A stretch of DNA of 51,054 nt from an uncultured Flavobacteriaceae bacterium (GCA_938088195.1 CALKEO010000016.1:1-51054), one strand, 5' to 3'. Shown: positions 37,859 through 46,705, counted from the stretch's first letter. Notes: generated by a model from the sequence alone, not told the origin. Numbers and translations: made by a program.

Positions 37859-37918
37859 ATGTTAAAAAATTTAATGTTTAATATTTGGTGGGTAATTAAT
37901 TATGATATCTCGCGATAG
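37859..37918 (+). CDS. trpL: trp leader peptide with tandem Trp codons
   Basis: A 19-codon ORF, MLKNLMFNIWWVINYDISR, ending in TAG at 37916-37918. The two adjacent TGG codons are at 37886-37891. Tryptophan is otherwise a rare codon, so a WW pair in so short an ORF directly before trp genes is the mark of a ribosome-mediated attenuator. The first ATG lies 4 nt after the -7 box, like the start codons of pyrE and idi, suggesting leaderless translation; an in-frame ATG at 37874 would give a 14-codon version. The stop codon lies inside the 5' arm of the antiterminator, so a ribosome that reaches it masks that arm. Confidence 0.82.
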   Translation: MLKNLMFNIWWVINYDISR

Positions 37919-37959
37919 ACCAATTAAATTATAAAAAAATATTTAGGCTTGTCTCGCGA
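37910..37959 (+). promoter_or_regulatory. Antiterminator structure of the trp attenuator
   Basis: TCGCGA (37910-37915) can pair with TCGCGA (37954-37959), and GAC (37918-37920) with GTC (37951-37953), a 9-bp helix with a 2-nt bulge. It uses bases of the terminator's 5' arm and loop, so both cannot form together. A ribosome stalled at the Trp codons leaves the 5' arm free, allowing this helix; one at the stop codon covers it. A possible alternative 5-bp helix (TTGGT 37885-37889 with ACCAA 37919-37923) would be the counterpart of the 1:2 pause hairpin. Confidence 0.72.
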
Positions 37960-37971
37960 CAGGCCTTTTTT
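37945..37971 (+). terminator. Attenuator terminator of the trp operon
   Basis: Stem AGGCTTGTC (37945-37953) / GACAGGCCT (37958-37966), 9 bp with one G·T pair, loop TCGC, followed by six Ts (37966-37971). A textbook Rho-independent terminator located 20 nt before the trpE start. Confidence 0.88.
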
Positions 37972-37990
37972 AATTTAAAGAATTGATAAA

Positions 37991-39385
37991 TTGTATAAAA
38001 TATTAACATCCGAAAAAAAACTATTAGCAGATACTTTGACACCTGTTAGTATTTATTTAAAAATAAGAGACAAGTTTTCGAACTCTCTTTTGTTGGAAAG
38101 TAGTGATTATGGTGCAAATGATAATAGTTTTGCTTATGTATGCTTTAACCCTATTGCTCACATATCTGTTAAAGAAAATATAATATCAAAATCTTTTCCT
38201 GATGGAGTTAAAGAGACTATTGAAATAAACAAAAATATTGATGTGGTTAAGCAAGTTGATGAATTTTGTAAATTATTTGAGTGCAAAAAAAATGACAAAA
38301 AATTTATTAATAATGGCGTTTTTGGATACATGAATTATGACTCAATAAAATACTTTGAAAATATAAATATCCAGTCAAAAAATAAAGACACAAATATACC
38401 TGACATATACTATGCTTTTTATTCAAATATAATTGTGATTAATGTTTTTAATAATGAGGCTAAACTATTTCATCACCGTTTTAATGAAAAAGAAAATTTG
38501 AATGATATATTAAATATTATTTTTTCAAATAATTCGTCTAAGTTTCCTTTTTCAAGAATCGGAGAATTAAACTCTAATATCAATGATAAACAATATGTTG
38601 ATCTTGTTAAAAAAGGAATTAAGCATTGTTACAGGGGAGATGTTTTTCAAATTGTTCTATCCAGAAGATTTAAACAAAAATTTAAGGGAGATGAGTTTAA
38701 TCTATACAGAGCATTGAGATCAGTAAACCCTTCTCCATATTTATTTTATTTTGATTATGGTAGTTATAAAATTTTCGGAAGTTCACCAGAAGCACAATTA
38801 GTTGTTAAAAAAAATAAAGCTGAAATTCATCCAATAGCAGGGACATTTAAAAGAACCGGAGATGATGTAGAAGATTCAAAAAAAGCTGAGAAACTTTCAA
38901 AAGATGATAAAGAAAATAGTGAGCATATGATGCTTGTTGACTTAGCTAGAAATGATTTAAGTAGAAATGGAAACGATGTAAAAGTAGAAAAAGATAGAGA
39001 GATTCAATTTTATTCTCACGTTATACATCTTGTTTCAAAAGTAACTGGAATTAAGAAAAATGGTTCATCTACTTTTCAAATTGCTGCTGATACATTTCCC
39101 GCTGGGACATTAACTGGTGCGCCAAAGCATAGGGCGATGCAATTAATTAACGAATATGAAAATTGTAATAGATCATTTTACGGAGGAGCAATTGGTTTCA
39201 TGGATTTTGAGGGGAATTTTAATCATGCGATAATAATTAGATCATTTCTAAGTAAAAACTATGAACTTTTATTTCAAGCTGGTGCTGGGATTGTTTCAAA
39301 ATCTATTCCGAAAAATGAATTACAAGAAATTTACAATAAACTTGGTGCATTAAACACCGCACTAGAAATTGCTGAAAAAATTTAA
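37991..39385 (+). CDS. trpE: Anthranilate synthase component I
   Basis: 464 residues. Makes anthranilate from chorismate with ammonia supplied by TrpG. The N-terminal domain has LADTLTPVSIYLKIRDKFSNSLLLESSD, with LLESSD being the tryptophan feedback-binding motif; the chorismate-binding C-domain has GDVFQIVLSRRF, IHPIAGTFKRTGDD, DLARNDLSRNG and GAPKHRAMQLI. The start is TTG at 37991, as no ATG is near and MYKILTSEKKLLADTLTPVS matches the family N-terminus. It begins 20 nt after the attenuator, giving double control by attenuation and probably feedback inhibition. Confidence 0.97.
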   Translation: MYKILTSEKKLLADTLTPVSIYLKIRDKFSNSLLLESSDYGANDNSFAYVCFNPIAHISVKENIISKSFPDGVKETIEINKNIDVVKQVDEFCKLFECKKNDKKFINNGVFGYMNYDSIKYFENINIQSKNKDTNIPDIYYAFYSNIIVINVFNNEAKLFHHRFNEKENLNDILNIIFSNNSSKFPFSRIGELNSNINDKQYVDLVKKGIKHCYRGDVFQIVLSRRFKQKFKGDEFNLYRALRSVNPSPYLFYFDYGSYKIFGSSPEAQLVVKKNKAEIHPIAGTFKRTGDDVEDSKKAEKLSKDDKENSEHMMLVDLARNDLSRNGNDVKVEKDREIQFYSHVIHLVSKVTGIKKNGSSTFQIAADTFPAGTLTGAPKHRAMQLINEYENCNRSFYGGAIGFMDFEGNFNHAIIIRSFLSKNYELLFQAGAGIVSKSIPKNELQEIYNKLGALNTALEIAEKI

Positions 39386-39387
39386 AT

Positions 39388-39951
39388 ATGAAAATTATAG
39401 TTATTGACAATTACGATTCTTTTACTTACAATTTAGTTCATTATTTCGAAGAACTTAAATGTGAGGTGACAGTCAAAAGAAATGATCAAGTCAATATAAA
39501 AGAAATTGAAAAGTTTGATAAAATTGTTCTTTCACCCGGTCCGGGAATTCCAAAAGAAGCTGGTCTTTTAAAAGAAATTATTTCATCTTTTTTTAATACA
39601 AAAAGTATTTTAGGGGTGTGTTTGGGACACCAAGCGATAGCTGAAGTTTTTGGCGCAGAACTTATCAATTTAAAAACAGTTTTTCATGGAGTTGCTAGTG
39701 ATATAAATATTATTAAAGAAGATCCTCTTTTTAATGATTTACCGAACCCTTTAAAAGTTGGACGTTACCATTCTTGGGTTGTTAAAGAACCACTTCCAGA
39801 TGATTTGGAGGCTTTAGCTTATGATCAAAACGGACAGATAATGGCATTTAAACATAAAACGTATAATTTAAGAGGAGTTCAATTTCATCCTGAATCTATA
39901 TTAACAGAACACGGAAAAGATCTTTTAAAAAATTGGTTAAAAATCAAATAA
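39388..39951 (+). CDS. trpG: Anthranilate synthase component II (glutamine amidotransferase)
   Basis: 187 residues, class I glutaminase. Nucleophile Cys78 in GVCLGHQAI and the His167/Glu169 pair in VQFHPESILTEHG; the oxyanion region SPGPGIPKEAG is at about 49-59. Stand-alone TrpG, not fused to TrpD. 2 nt after trpE, and its stop codon shares one base with the trpD start (TAATG). Could also serve PabB, as in some bacteria, but its place in the operon favours tryptophan. Confidence 0.96.
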   Translation: MKIIVIDNYDSFTYNLVHYFEELKCEVTVKRNDQVNIKEIEKFDKIVLSPGPGIPKEAGLLKEIISSFFNTKSILGVCLGHQAIAEVFGAELINLKTVFHGVASDINIIKEDPLFNDLPNPLKVGRYHSWVVKEPLPDDLEALAYDQNGQIMAFKHKTYNLRGVQFHPESILTEHGKDLLKNWLKIK

Positions 39952-40943
39952 TGAAAGATATATTAAATAAATTATTTGCTCATAAAACTCTAGACAGAGA
40001 AGAAGCTAAAAATATATTGCTTGAAATTTCTAGCGGGATGCATAATCATTCACATGTGACTTCCTTCTTAACTGTATATATGATTAGAAATATTACAGTT
40101 GAGGAGCTAGAAGGGTTTAGAGACGCCTTGATTGAGCTATGTATTTCAATTGATTTAAAAAAATACAATACGATTGATTTGTGTGGTACTGGGGGTGATA
40201 ATAAAGACACATTTAATATTTCAACACTATCTGCTTTTATTACTGCTGGAGCTGGAATAAAAGTTGCCAAACACGGAAACTATGGAGTTTCATCATCATG
40301 TGGATCAAGTAATGTATTAGAAAATTTAGGAATTAGATTTTCAAATGATCAAAGTTTTATAGAAAATTGTATTGAAAAAAGTGGTATATGTATTCTTCAT
40401 GCTCCTCTTTTTCATCCAGCAATGAAGCATGTTGCTCCAATAAGAAGAGAATTAGGATTAAAAACCTTCTTTAATATGTTGGGGCCATTAGTAAATCCCT
40501 CAACCCCTAACAATCAAATGGTTGGAGTTTATAGCTTAGAATTAGCTAGATTATACTCATATGTATTTCAAAAATCAAATAAAAATTTCTCAATCATTCA
40601 TTCTTTAGATGGTTATGATGAAGTATCTCTAACGGGAAATGTTAAAATCATTTCTAATAATTCCGAAAAAATATTCGAACCATCAGACTTTGATTTAAAT
40701 ATATTAAAACCTAAGTCTATAGTTGGAGGTAATTCAATTTCAGAATCCGCAAAAATTTTTATGAATATTTTAAATAATAAAGGATCTAGTTCACAAAATA
40801 ATGTTGTTTTAGTCAACTCTGGAATAGCCATTTCAACTGCCCAAAATATTAGTATTAGTGATGGAATTGAAAAAGCAAGAGAATCTTTGAAGTCCGGTAA
40901 AGCTTTAAATGCATTTAAAACTTTAAAAAAACTAAGTAAATAA
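39951..40943 (+). CDS. trpD: Anthranilate phosphoribosyltransferase
   Basis: 330 residues. Joins anthranilate to PRPP. The PRPP-binding CGTGGDNKDTFNIST is at about residues 77-91, KHGNYGVSSSCGSSNVLE binds anthranilate and PRPP, and HPAMKHVAPIRRELGLKTFFNMLGPL is the family signature. The chosen ATG at 39951 overlaps the trpG stop by one base; an upstream in-frame start inside trpG is rejected as not family-like. Confidence 0.96.
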   Translation: MKDILNKLFAHKTLDREEAKNILLEISSGMHNHSHVTSFLTVYMIRNITVEELEGFRDALIELCISIDLKKYNTIDLCGTGGDNKDTFNISTLSAFITAGAGIKVAKHGNYGVSSSCGSSNVLENLGIRFSNDQSFIENCIEKSGICILHAPLFHPAMKHVAPIRRELGLKTFFNMLGPLVNPSTPNNQMVGVYSLELARLYSYVFQKSNKNFSIIHSLDGYDEVSLTGNVKIISNNSEKIFEPSDFDLNILKPKSIVGGNSISESAKIFMNILNNKGSSSQNNVVLVNSGIAISTAQNISISDGIEKARESLKSGKALNAFKTLKKLSK

Positions 40944-41728
40944 TGAGCATTTTAAATCAAATAATTGAAACTAAAAAAACTGAAATAGAATTAAATAAAA
41001 AAAATAATTCATTTTCGGATCTTGAAAGACTAAAAGGGTTTAGTAGACCTGTAAATTCTCTATCACGAAGTCTTCAAATTTGTAAGTTTGGAATCATTTC
41101 AGAATTTAAAAGAAAATCCCCTTCAAAATCAATTATTAATAAAAACTCAAATGTTAATGATGTAGTAAAAGGATATGAGAATGCAGGTGCTAGTGGAATT
41201 TCTATTTTGACTGATGAACAATATTTTGGAGGATCCTCTAAAGATTTAATAATTGCCAGAGAAAACACTAAACTTCCGGTTTTAAGAAAAGAATTTATTA
41301 TAGATGAATATCAAATAATTGAAGCAAAAGGATTAGGAGCAGACGCAATTCTTTTAATAGCATCATGTTTAAAAAAAGAATCCATAAAATCCCTAAGTCA
41401 ATTTGCCAAAAGCTTAGGGCTAGAAGTGTTAATAGAAATTCATAATCTCAATGAATTAAATAAGTGTTTGATTGATTCCATAGATATTATTGGTGTTAAT
41501 AATAGGAATCTAAAAACATTTGAAGTGAATATCCAAACTAGTAAAGATTTAGTGGAATTTATTCCAAAAGAATTTGTTAAAATATCTGAAAGTGGACTTA
41601 CCAGTAAGAAAGAAATAATAGAACTTATTGATTATGGATTTGAAGGTTTTTTAATGGGTGAAAATTTTATGAAAGAAAAAAATCCTGGGAAAGCAGCAGA
41701 TAATTTCATTAATAATTTAAAAAGTTAG
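40943..41728 (+). CDS. trpC: Indole-3-glycerol-phosphate synthase
   Basis: 261 residues, TIM barrel. Key motifs: EFKRKSPSKSIIN (phosphate and catalytic Lys), GASGISILTDEQYFGGS, PVLRKEFIIDEYQIIEAKGLGADAILL, GVNNRNLKTFEV and the C-terminal SESGLTSKKE. One-base overlap with trpD, 4 nt before trpF. Not fused to trpF. Confidence 0.97.
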   Translation: MSILNQIIETKKTEIELNKKNNSFSDLERLKGFSRPVNSLSRSLQICKFGIISEFKRKSPSKSIINKNSNVNDVVKGYENAGASGISILTDEQYFGGSSKDLIIARENTKLPVLRKEFIIDEYQIIEAKGLGADAILLIASCLKKESIKSLSQFAKSLGLEVLIEIHNLNELNKCLIDSIDIIGVNNRNLKTFEVNIQTSKDLVEFIPKEFVKISESGLTSKKEIIELIDYGFEGFLMGENFMKEKNPGKAADNFINNLKS

Positions 41729-41732
41729 TAAA

Positions 41733-42344
41733 ATGAAATTGAAAATTTGTGGAATGAAGTTTGAAAATAATATTTCTGAAATAAATAATTTAAATCCAGA
41801 TTTTATGGGTTTTATTTTCTGGCCAAATTCTAAAAGGTTTTTCAATGAGAAAACAATTGATATTTCTAATACAATAAAAAAAGTTGGGGTTTTTGTCAAT
41901 CAAGATTATGACTTAATTATAAATAAAATCAATCAATTTAATCTTGATTTTGTTCAATTACATGGTAATGAAAGCTCTGAATTTTGTAATAAAATCAAAG
42001 CTCATTGTAAAGTAATTAAAGTATTTAGTATTGGGAAAGAATTCGATTTTAAAAAATTATATTTATTTGAAAAAGTTTGCGACTATTTTTTGTTTGATAC
42101 CAAAGGGGAGTCATATGGTGGAAATGGGATTAAATTTGATTGGAAAATTCTAAAAAAATATAATTCAAAAAAACCCTTTTTGTTAAGCGGCGGCATTGAT
42201 ATTCTTGATTTTCCAGATTTACTAAACATTCAAAAACTAAAAATTCCTTTGTTAGGAATTGACATCAACAGTAAATTTGAAACTAAGCCTGGATTAAAAG
42301 ATTATAAAAAAGTTAATGAACTAATAAATAAAATGAAAAAATGA
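41733..42344 (+). CDS. trpF: Phosphoribosylanthranilate isomerase
   Basis: 203 residues. KICGMKFENN contains the catalytic cysteine Cys6, the GFIFWPNSKRF motif binds phosphate, VQLHGNESSEFC follows, and LFDTKGESYGGNGIKFDW has the catalytic Asp. The C-terminal GIDINSKFETKPGLKD is typical (the usual DLNSGVE is slightly changed). Overlaps trpB by 4 nt (ATGA). Confidence 0.95.
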   Translation: MKLKICGMKFENNISEINNLNPDFMGFIFWPNSKRFFNEKTIDISNTIKKVGVFVNQDYDLIINKINQFNLDFVQLHGNESSEFCNKIKAHCKVIKVFSIGKEFDFKKLYLFEKVCDYFLFDTKGESYGGNGIKFDWKILKKYNSKKPFLLSGGIDILDFPDLLNIQKLKIPLLGIDINSKFETKPGLKDYKKVNELINKMKK

Positions 42345-43528
42345 AAATTTCTTATAATGTAGATAAAAATGGGTTTTATGGTGACTTTGGCGGAGCATTT
42401 ATCCCAGAAATGATGCATGCTAATATTGAAGAACTTAAATCTAAATATTTAAAAATATCATCTGAAATAAGTTTTAAAAAAGAATTCGATGACTTGTTAG
42501 AAAAATATGTAGGAAGGCCTACCCCACTTTATTACGCAAAAAGACTTTCTAAAAAATATAATACGAAAGTTTATTTAAAAAGAGAAGATTTATGTCATAC
42601 TGGAGCTCATAAAATAAACAATACAATAGGACAAATACTACTTGCAAAAAAATTGGGTAAAACTAGAATAATTGCTGAAACAGGCGCTGGACAACATGGA
42701 GTTGCTACTGCTACTGTATGTGCGCTTATGGGGATTAAATGTATTATTTATATGGGAGAGGTTGATATATCTAGACAGGCTCCAAACGTTGCTAGAATGA
42801 AAATGTTAGGTGCAGAAGTCAAGCCTGCAATTTCAGGAAGTAAAACCCTAAAAGATGCCACTAACGAAGCTATTAGGGATTGGATAAATAATCCAGTTGA
42901 CACACATTATATCATAGGTTCAGTCGTGGGGCCCCACCCCTATCCTGATATGGTTGCTAGGTTTCAATCTGTAATTGGAAATGAAGTTAAAAAACAATTA
43001 AAAAAAGTTGAGGGAAATGAAAATCCTAATTATGTTATAGCATGTGTTGGAGGCGGAAGCAATGCAGCTGGTATATTTTACCCTTACTTAGATAATGACA
43101 AAGTCAAAATAATTTGTGTTGAGGCAGCAGGTAAAGGAATAAAATCTGGAGAAAGTGCAGCCACTTCAGTTTTAGGTAAAGAAGGAATCATTCATGGTTC
43201 TAAAACCTTATTAATGCAAACTAAGGATGGACAAATAACAGAGCCTTATTCCATTTCTGCTGGACTTGATTATCCAGGAGTTGGTCCAATGCATGCTAAT
43301 TTGTATAAAACGGGTAGAGGAAAGTTTATTTCAATTGAAGATAAGGATGCCATGGAATGGGGGTTGATTTTATCCCGAATGGAAGGGATTATTCCTGCAA
43401 TAGAAACCTCTCATGCTTTTGCAGTTCTTGATAAAATGAAATTTAAAAAAACTGATGTCATTGTTTTTAATTGCTCTGGAAGAGGAGATAAAGACTTGGA
43501 CACCTACATTGAGTATTTTAAATTATGA
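42341..43528 (+). CDS. trpB: Tryptophan synthase beta chain
   Basis: 395 residues. Uses PLP to join indole and serine. Lys91 in HTGAHKINN is the PLP lysine; GAGQHGVATATVCALMG, the VGGGSNAAG phosphate loop and ISAGLDYPGVGPMH are TrpB1-type motifs. Full length. Its natural partner trpA is not next: a sulfatase gene intervenes, with a 76-nt gap after trpB. Confidence 0.98.
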   Translation: MKISYNVDKNGFYGDFGGAFIPEMMHANIEELKSKYLKISSEISFKKEFDDLLEKYVGRPTPLYYAKRLSKKYNTKVYLKREDLCHTGAHKINNTIGQILLAKKLGKTRIIAETGAGQHGVATATVCALMGIKCIIYMGEVDISRQAPNVARMKMLGAEVKPAISGSKTLKDATNEAIRDWINNPVDTHYIIGSVVGPHPYPDMVARFQSVIGNEVKKQLKKVEGNENPNYVIACVGGGSNAAGIFYPYLDNDKVKIICVEAAGKGIKSGESAATSVLGKEGIIHGSKTLLMQTKDGQITEPYSISAGLDYPGVGPMHANLYKTGRGKFISIEDKDAMEWGLILSRMEGIIPAIETSHAFAVLDKMKFKKTDVIVFNCSGRGDKDLDTYIEYFKL

Positions 43529-43604
43529 TTCATTAATACATAATTATACCTATTTAACATTCAATCAAAATATTACATTTATTATATTTAAATAAAAAAC
43601 ACAA

Positions 43605-45152
43605 ATGAAATCAATTAAAATTATTTTACAAGTATTTAGTATTATTATATTATTTGGATGCAATAAAGAGATTCCAGTAGATAAAAATGAGAAACTTAAT
43701 GTATTGTTTATAATGACAGATGATCTTAATTGTGATTTAGGTTCATACGGACACCCACAAGTAATAAGTCCTAATATTGACAAGCTAGCTAGTCAAGGTG
43801 TTCTTTTTGAAAATGCTCATAATCAATACCCTCTTTGCGGGCCCTCAAGAGCTTCTTTTATGACTAGTATGTATTCTGATCAAACTATGCACACCACACT
43901 TAATGTGGATATCAGAACTACAACTCCTGATGTTGTTACCCTTGGACAAAGATTTAGGCAGCAAAATTACAGATCAGTAAGAATTGGAAAAATATTTCAT
44001 TACGACAATCCAGGGTCTATAGGCAGTTCAAGTTCAGATGATATTTATACTTGGGATTACACAATAAATCCATGGGGAAGAGATAAAGAGGAGGAGTATA
44101 AAATAAATACATTGAGTGAAAGACAATATGGCGGAACCTTAAGTTGGATGGAGGCTGATGGTTTTGATGAGGAACAAACTGATGGAATAGTAGCTAAAGA
44201 AGCAGTTGAACAACTTGAAAAATTTTCAAAAAATGGACAAAATTTCTTTTTAGCTGTCGGATTTTTTAAACCACACACACCATTTGTTGCTCCAAAAAAA
44301 TATTTTGATTTATATGAAAAAGATGATATGATTATTCCCTACACTGGAATTAGTGAAGATTATTTAAAATCAATTCCTCTACCAGCAGCAAAATCTATAA
44401 GGAACAAAAAAGATCAAATTAAATTAAATTTAAAATCTAATAAAGAATTGTCACAAGAAATTAAAGAAGCTTATTATGCTACAATTTCTTTTATGGACGC
44501 CCAAATTGGAAGAGTTCTTGATAAATTAAAAGAAACAGGCCTAGATAAAAATACGATTATTGTCTTTTCATCAGATCATGGTTATCATTTGGGAGAACAT
44601 GGGTATTGGCAAAAACAAACTCTATTTGACAATGCCACTAGAGTTCCTTTAATTTTTTCTGGTCCTGGAATTGAAAAAGGTAAAAAAAGCAACTCACCAG
44701 TAGAAATGATTGATATTTATCCAACACTAATGGAACTTACTGGGATTGATTCTCCAGATCATGTAGTTGGTAAAAGTTTAATGCCAGTATTTAAAGACTC
44801 TAATTTTAAAATAAGAAACAGTGCTTTAACAAGATGGAAAAATGGATACTCAATTAAATCAGAAAAATATAGACTCACCAAATGGGGAGAAAATGGTCAG
44901 TTAGGTTATGAACTTTATGATCATAGTAATGATAAAGAAGAATTAGTAAACCTTGCAAAAAATGAAGATTATTCACAAGTTTTAGATTCTTTAAAAAAGG
45001 AAATTAATGTAAGAATTGCTGATGCCAGACTTAAACCTAAAGGACTTGGTAGACAGTTTGAGCAACGGCCATACAACAGAATAAAATATACGCCTGGTGA
45101 TTTGTATGATAAAGATGGTAAAAGAATATATTTGAAACCCTCGAATGAATAG
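43605..45152 (+). CDS. Sulfatase lipoprotein, iduronate-2-sulfatase-like, inside the trp operon
   Basis: 515 residues. Lipoprotein signal ending ILFGC (Cys19). The sulfatase signature CGPSR has Cys78 as the residue to be converted to formylglycine; Asp39/Asp40, Arg82, Lys129/His132 (IGKIFHY), His224 (FFKPHTPF) and Asp324/His325 (SSDHGYHLGEHG) supply the calcium and active site. The layout and the GKIFH, KPHTPF and SDHGYHLGEHGYWQK segments match the iduronate-2-sulfatase branch, whose marine relatives remove sulfate from algal polysaccharides. Substrate unproven. It lies between trpB and trpA and overlaps the trpA start by 8 nt. A near-consensus -7 box (TATATTTA, 43583-43590) may give it an extra promoter. 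No maturase gene is in the window. Confidence 0.93.
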   Translation: MKSIKIILQVFSIIILFGCNKEIPVDKNEKLNVLFIMTDDLNCDLGSYGHPQVISPNIDKLASQGVLFENAHNQYPLCGPSRASFMTSMYSDQTMHTTLNVDIRTTTPDVVTLGQRFRQQNYRSVRIGKIFHYDNPGSIGSSSSDDIYTWDYTINPWGRDKEEEYKINTLSERQYGGTLSWMEADGFDEEQTDGIVAKEAVEQLEKFSKNGQNFFLAVGFFKPHTPFVAPKKYFDLYEKDDMIIPYTGISEDYLKSIPLPAAKSIRNKKDQIKLNLKSNKELSQEIKEAYYATISFMDAQIGRVLDKLKETGLDKNTIIVFSSDHGYHLGEHGYWQKQTLFDNATRVPLIFSGPGIEKGKKSNSPVEMIDIYPTLMELTGIDSPDHVVGKSLMPVFKDSNFKIRNSALTRWKNGYSIKSEKYRLTKWGENGQLGYELYDHSNDKEELVNLAKNEDYSQVLDSLKKEINVRIADARLKPKGLGRQFEQRPYNRIKYTPGDLYDKDGKRIYLKPSNE

Positions 45153-45909
45153 AATTAATAAAGTTTTAAAAAATAAAAGAGATATACTGTCCATATATTT
45201 CACCGCAGGTTTTCCTAATATTTCAGATACTACCACAATTATAAAAAATTTGGATAATTGTGGTGTAGATATGGTTGAAATTGGATTGCCTTTTAGTGAC
45301 CCTTTAGCCGATGGACCTACTATTCAAAAAAGTTCAACACAAGCTTTAAATAATGGAATGACTACTAAAAAATTGTTTGAACAACTTAAAGGGTTGAGAA
45401 AAGAAACTAATATTCCTCTAATAATAATGGGGTATTTCAATCCAATAATGCAGTATGGTGTTGAGTCTTTTTGCAAAGACTGTGAGATTGCAGGAATAGA
45501 TGGATTAATAATACCAGATTTGCCAGTTGAGATTTATTGTGATAATTACAAAACAGTTTTTGAAAAACATAATCTACTAAATATGTTTTTAATAACTCCT
45601 CAAACATCGAATAAAAGAATACGATTTATCGATAAGATTTCTAACGGCTTTATTTATATGGTTAGTAGTTTCAGTATTACAGGAACAGTTAATTCTTTTA
45701 AAAAAGAACAAACAAAATACTTTGAAAGAATAAATAAAATGAATTTAAGCTCTCCACTAATAATTGGATTTGGAATAAGTAACAGACAAACATATCTTGA
45801 TGCAATTAAAAACAGTAATGGTGCGATTATAGGTTCAGCATTTATAAAACACTTAAAAAAATATGGTGTGGGTAAAGTGAGTGATTTTATAAATAAAATA
45901 AGAAATTAA
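45145..45909 (+). CDS. trpA: Tryptophan synthase alpha chain
   Basis: 254 residues. Cleaves indole-3-glycerol phosphate and passes indole to TrpB. Catalytic Glu45 (MVEIGLPFSDP) and Asp56 (LADGP) are present, as are GYFNPIMQYG, LIIPDLPVE and GFGISNRQTY. Starts inside the last codons of the sulfatase gene, so its translation is likely coupled to that gene rather than to trpB. Its stop directly abuts the convergent yaaA stop, leaving no room for a terminator. Confidence 0.97.
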   Translation: MNRINKVLKNKRDILSIYFTAGFPNISDTTTIIKNLDNCGVDMVEIGLPFSDPLADGPTIQKSSTQALNNGMTTKKLFEQLKGLRKETNIPLIIMGYFNPIMQYGVESFCKDCEIAGIDGLIIPDLPVEIYCDNYKTVFEKHNLLNMFLITPQTSNKRIRFIDKISNGFIYMVSSFSITGTVNSFKKEQTKYFERINKMNLSSPLIIGFGISNRQTYLDAIKNSNGAIIGSAFIKHLKKYGVGKVSDFINKIRN

Positions 45910-46671
45910 CTATCTTATAAAAACTAATTCCTTCATTTTTTCACTTTCTTCTGAGCTGTAACTGTAACCTCCATAATCAAAACCCCTAAGATCTTCCAAG
46001 TTAATAATTTCATTATCTAAAATATACCTTACCATCATCCCTCTCGCTTTTTTTGCATAAAAAGAAATAATTTTTAACTTACCATTTTTCATGTCTTTAA
46101 ATACGGGAGAAATCATGGTTGTTTTTAATAACTTTCTATCAATGGCTGAAGAATATTCATTACTAGCTAGGTTCACAAAAAATTCATTTTCATTTAATTC
46201 ATCATTTAATTTATTGGTGATCTTATTTCTCCAAAATCCGTATAAATTTAGAGAACCCTCAACATTCAATTTTGTGCCCATTTCTAGCCTGTAGGGTTGA
46301 ATTAAATCTAAGGGTTTTAATAAACCATAAAGTCCGGATAATATTCTTAATGATTTTTGAGCCTGATTAAGTTGATCCATTGAAAGGCTAAATGCATCTA
46401 GTCCACTGTATACATCACCATTAAAGGTAAAGATACTTGGTCTAGCATTTTCTATATTAAATGGAGTTTTAAAAGTATTATTTCTGTTCCAATTTAATTC
46501 AGCTAACTTTTCAGAAATACTCATTAAAGATTTGAGTTCAGAGGGAGATTTTTTCTTTAATAATTCATTGATTTTTTTGGACTCTGATAAAAAATTAGGA
46601 ATAGAAAAGTTTTTAATTGGAAGTTCAGTTTTAAAATCAAGAGATTTTGCAGGCGAAATAATAATTTTCAT
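45910..46671 (-). CDS. yaaA: Peroxide stress protein YaaA family
   Basis: 253 residues. MKIIISPAKSLDF, RILSGLYGLLKPLDLIQPYRLEMGT and FYAKKARGMMVRYIL are the family's defining segments. E. coli YaaA limits intracellular free iron under peroxide stress and binds DNA; the same role is inferred here. Single gene, convergent with trpA at its 3' end, 34 nt downstream of rluD on the same strand. Confidence 0.95.
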   Translation of the reverse strand: MKIIISPAKSLDFKTELPIKNFSIPNFLSESKKINELLKKKSPSELKSLMSISEKLAELNWNRNNTFKTPFNIENARPSIFTFNGDVYSGLDAFSLSMDQLNQAQKSLRILSGLYGLLKPLDLIQPYRLEMGTKLNVEGSLNLYGFWRNKITNKLNDELNENEFFVNLASNEYSSAIDRKLLKTTMISPVFKDMKNGKLKIISFYAKKARGMMVRYILDNEIINLEDLRGFDYGGYSYSSEESEKMKELVFIR

Positions 46672-46705
46672 AACATAGAGGTATTGATCATAAAATTATA
46701 AAAAA

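Noticed and set aside
37908-37960. Two copies of TCTCGCGA as a repressor operator or mobile-element repeat
   Set aside because: The copies are fully explained as the two arms of the attenuator's antiterminator; no third copy or second operator was seen.
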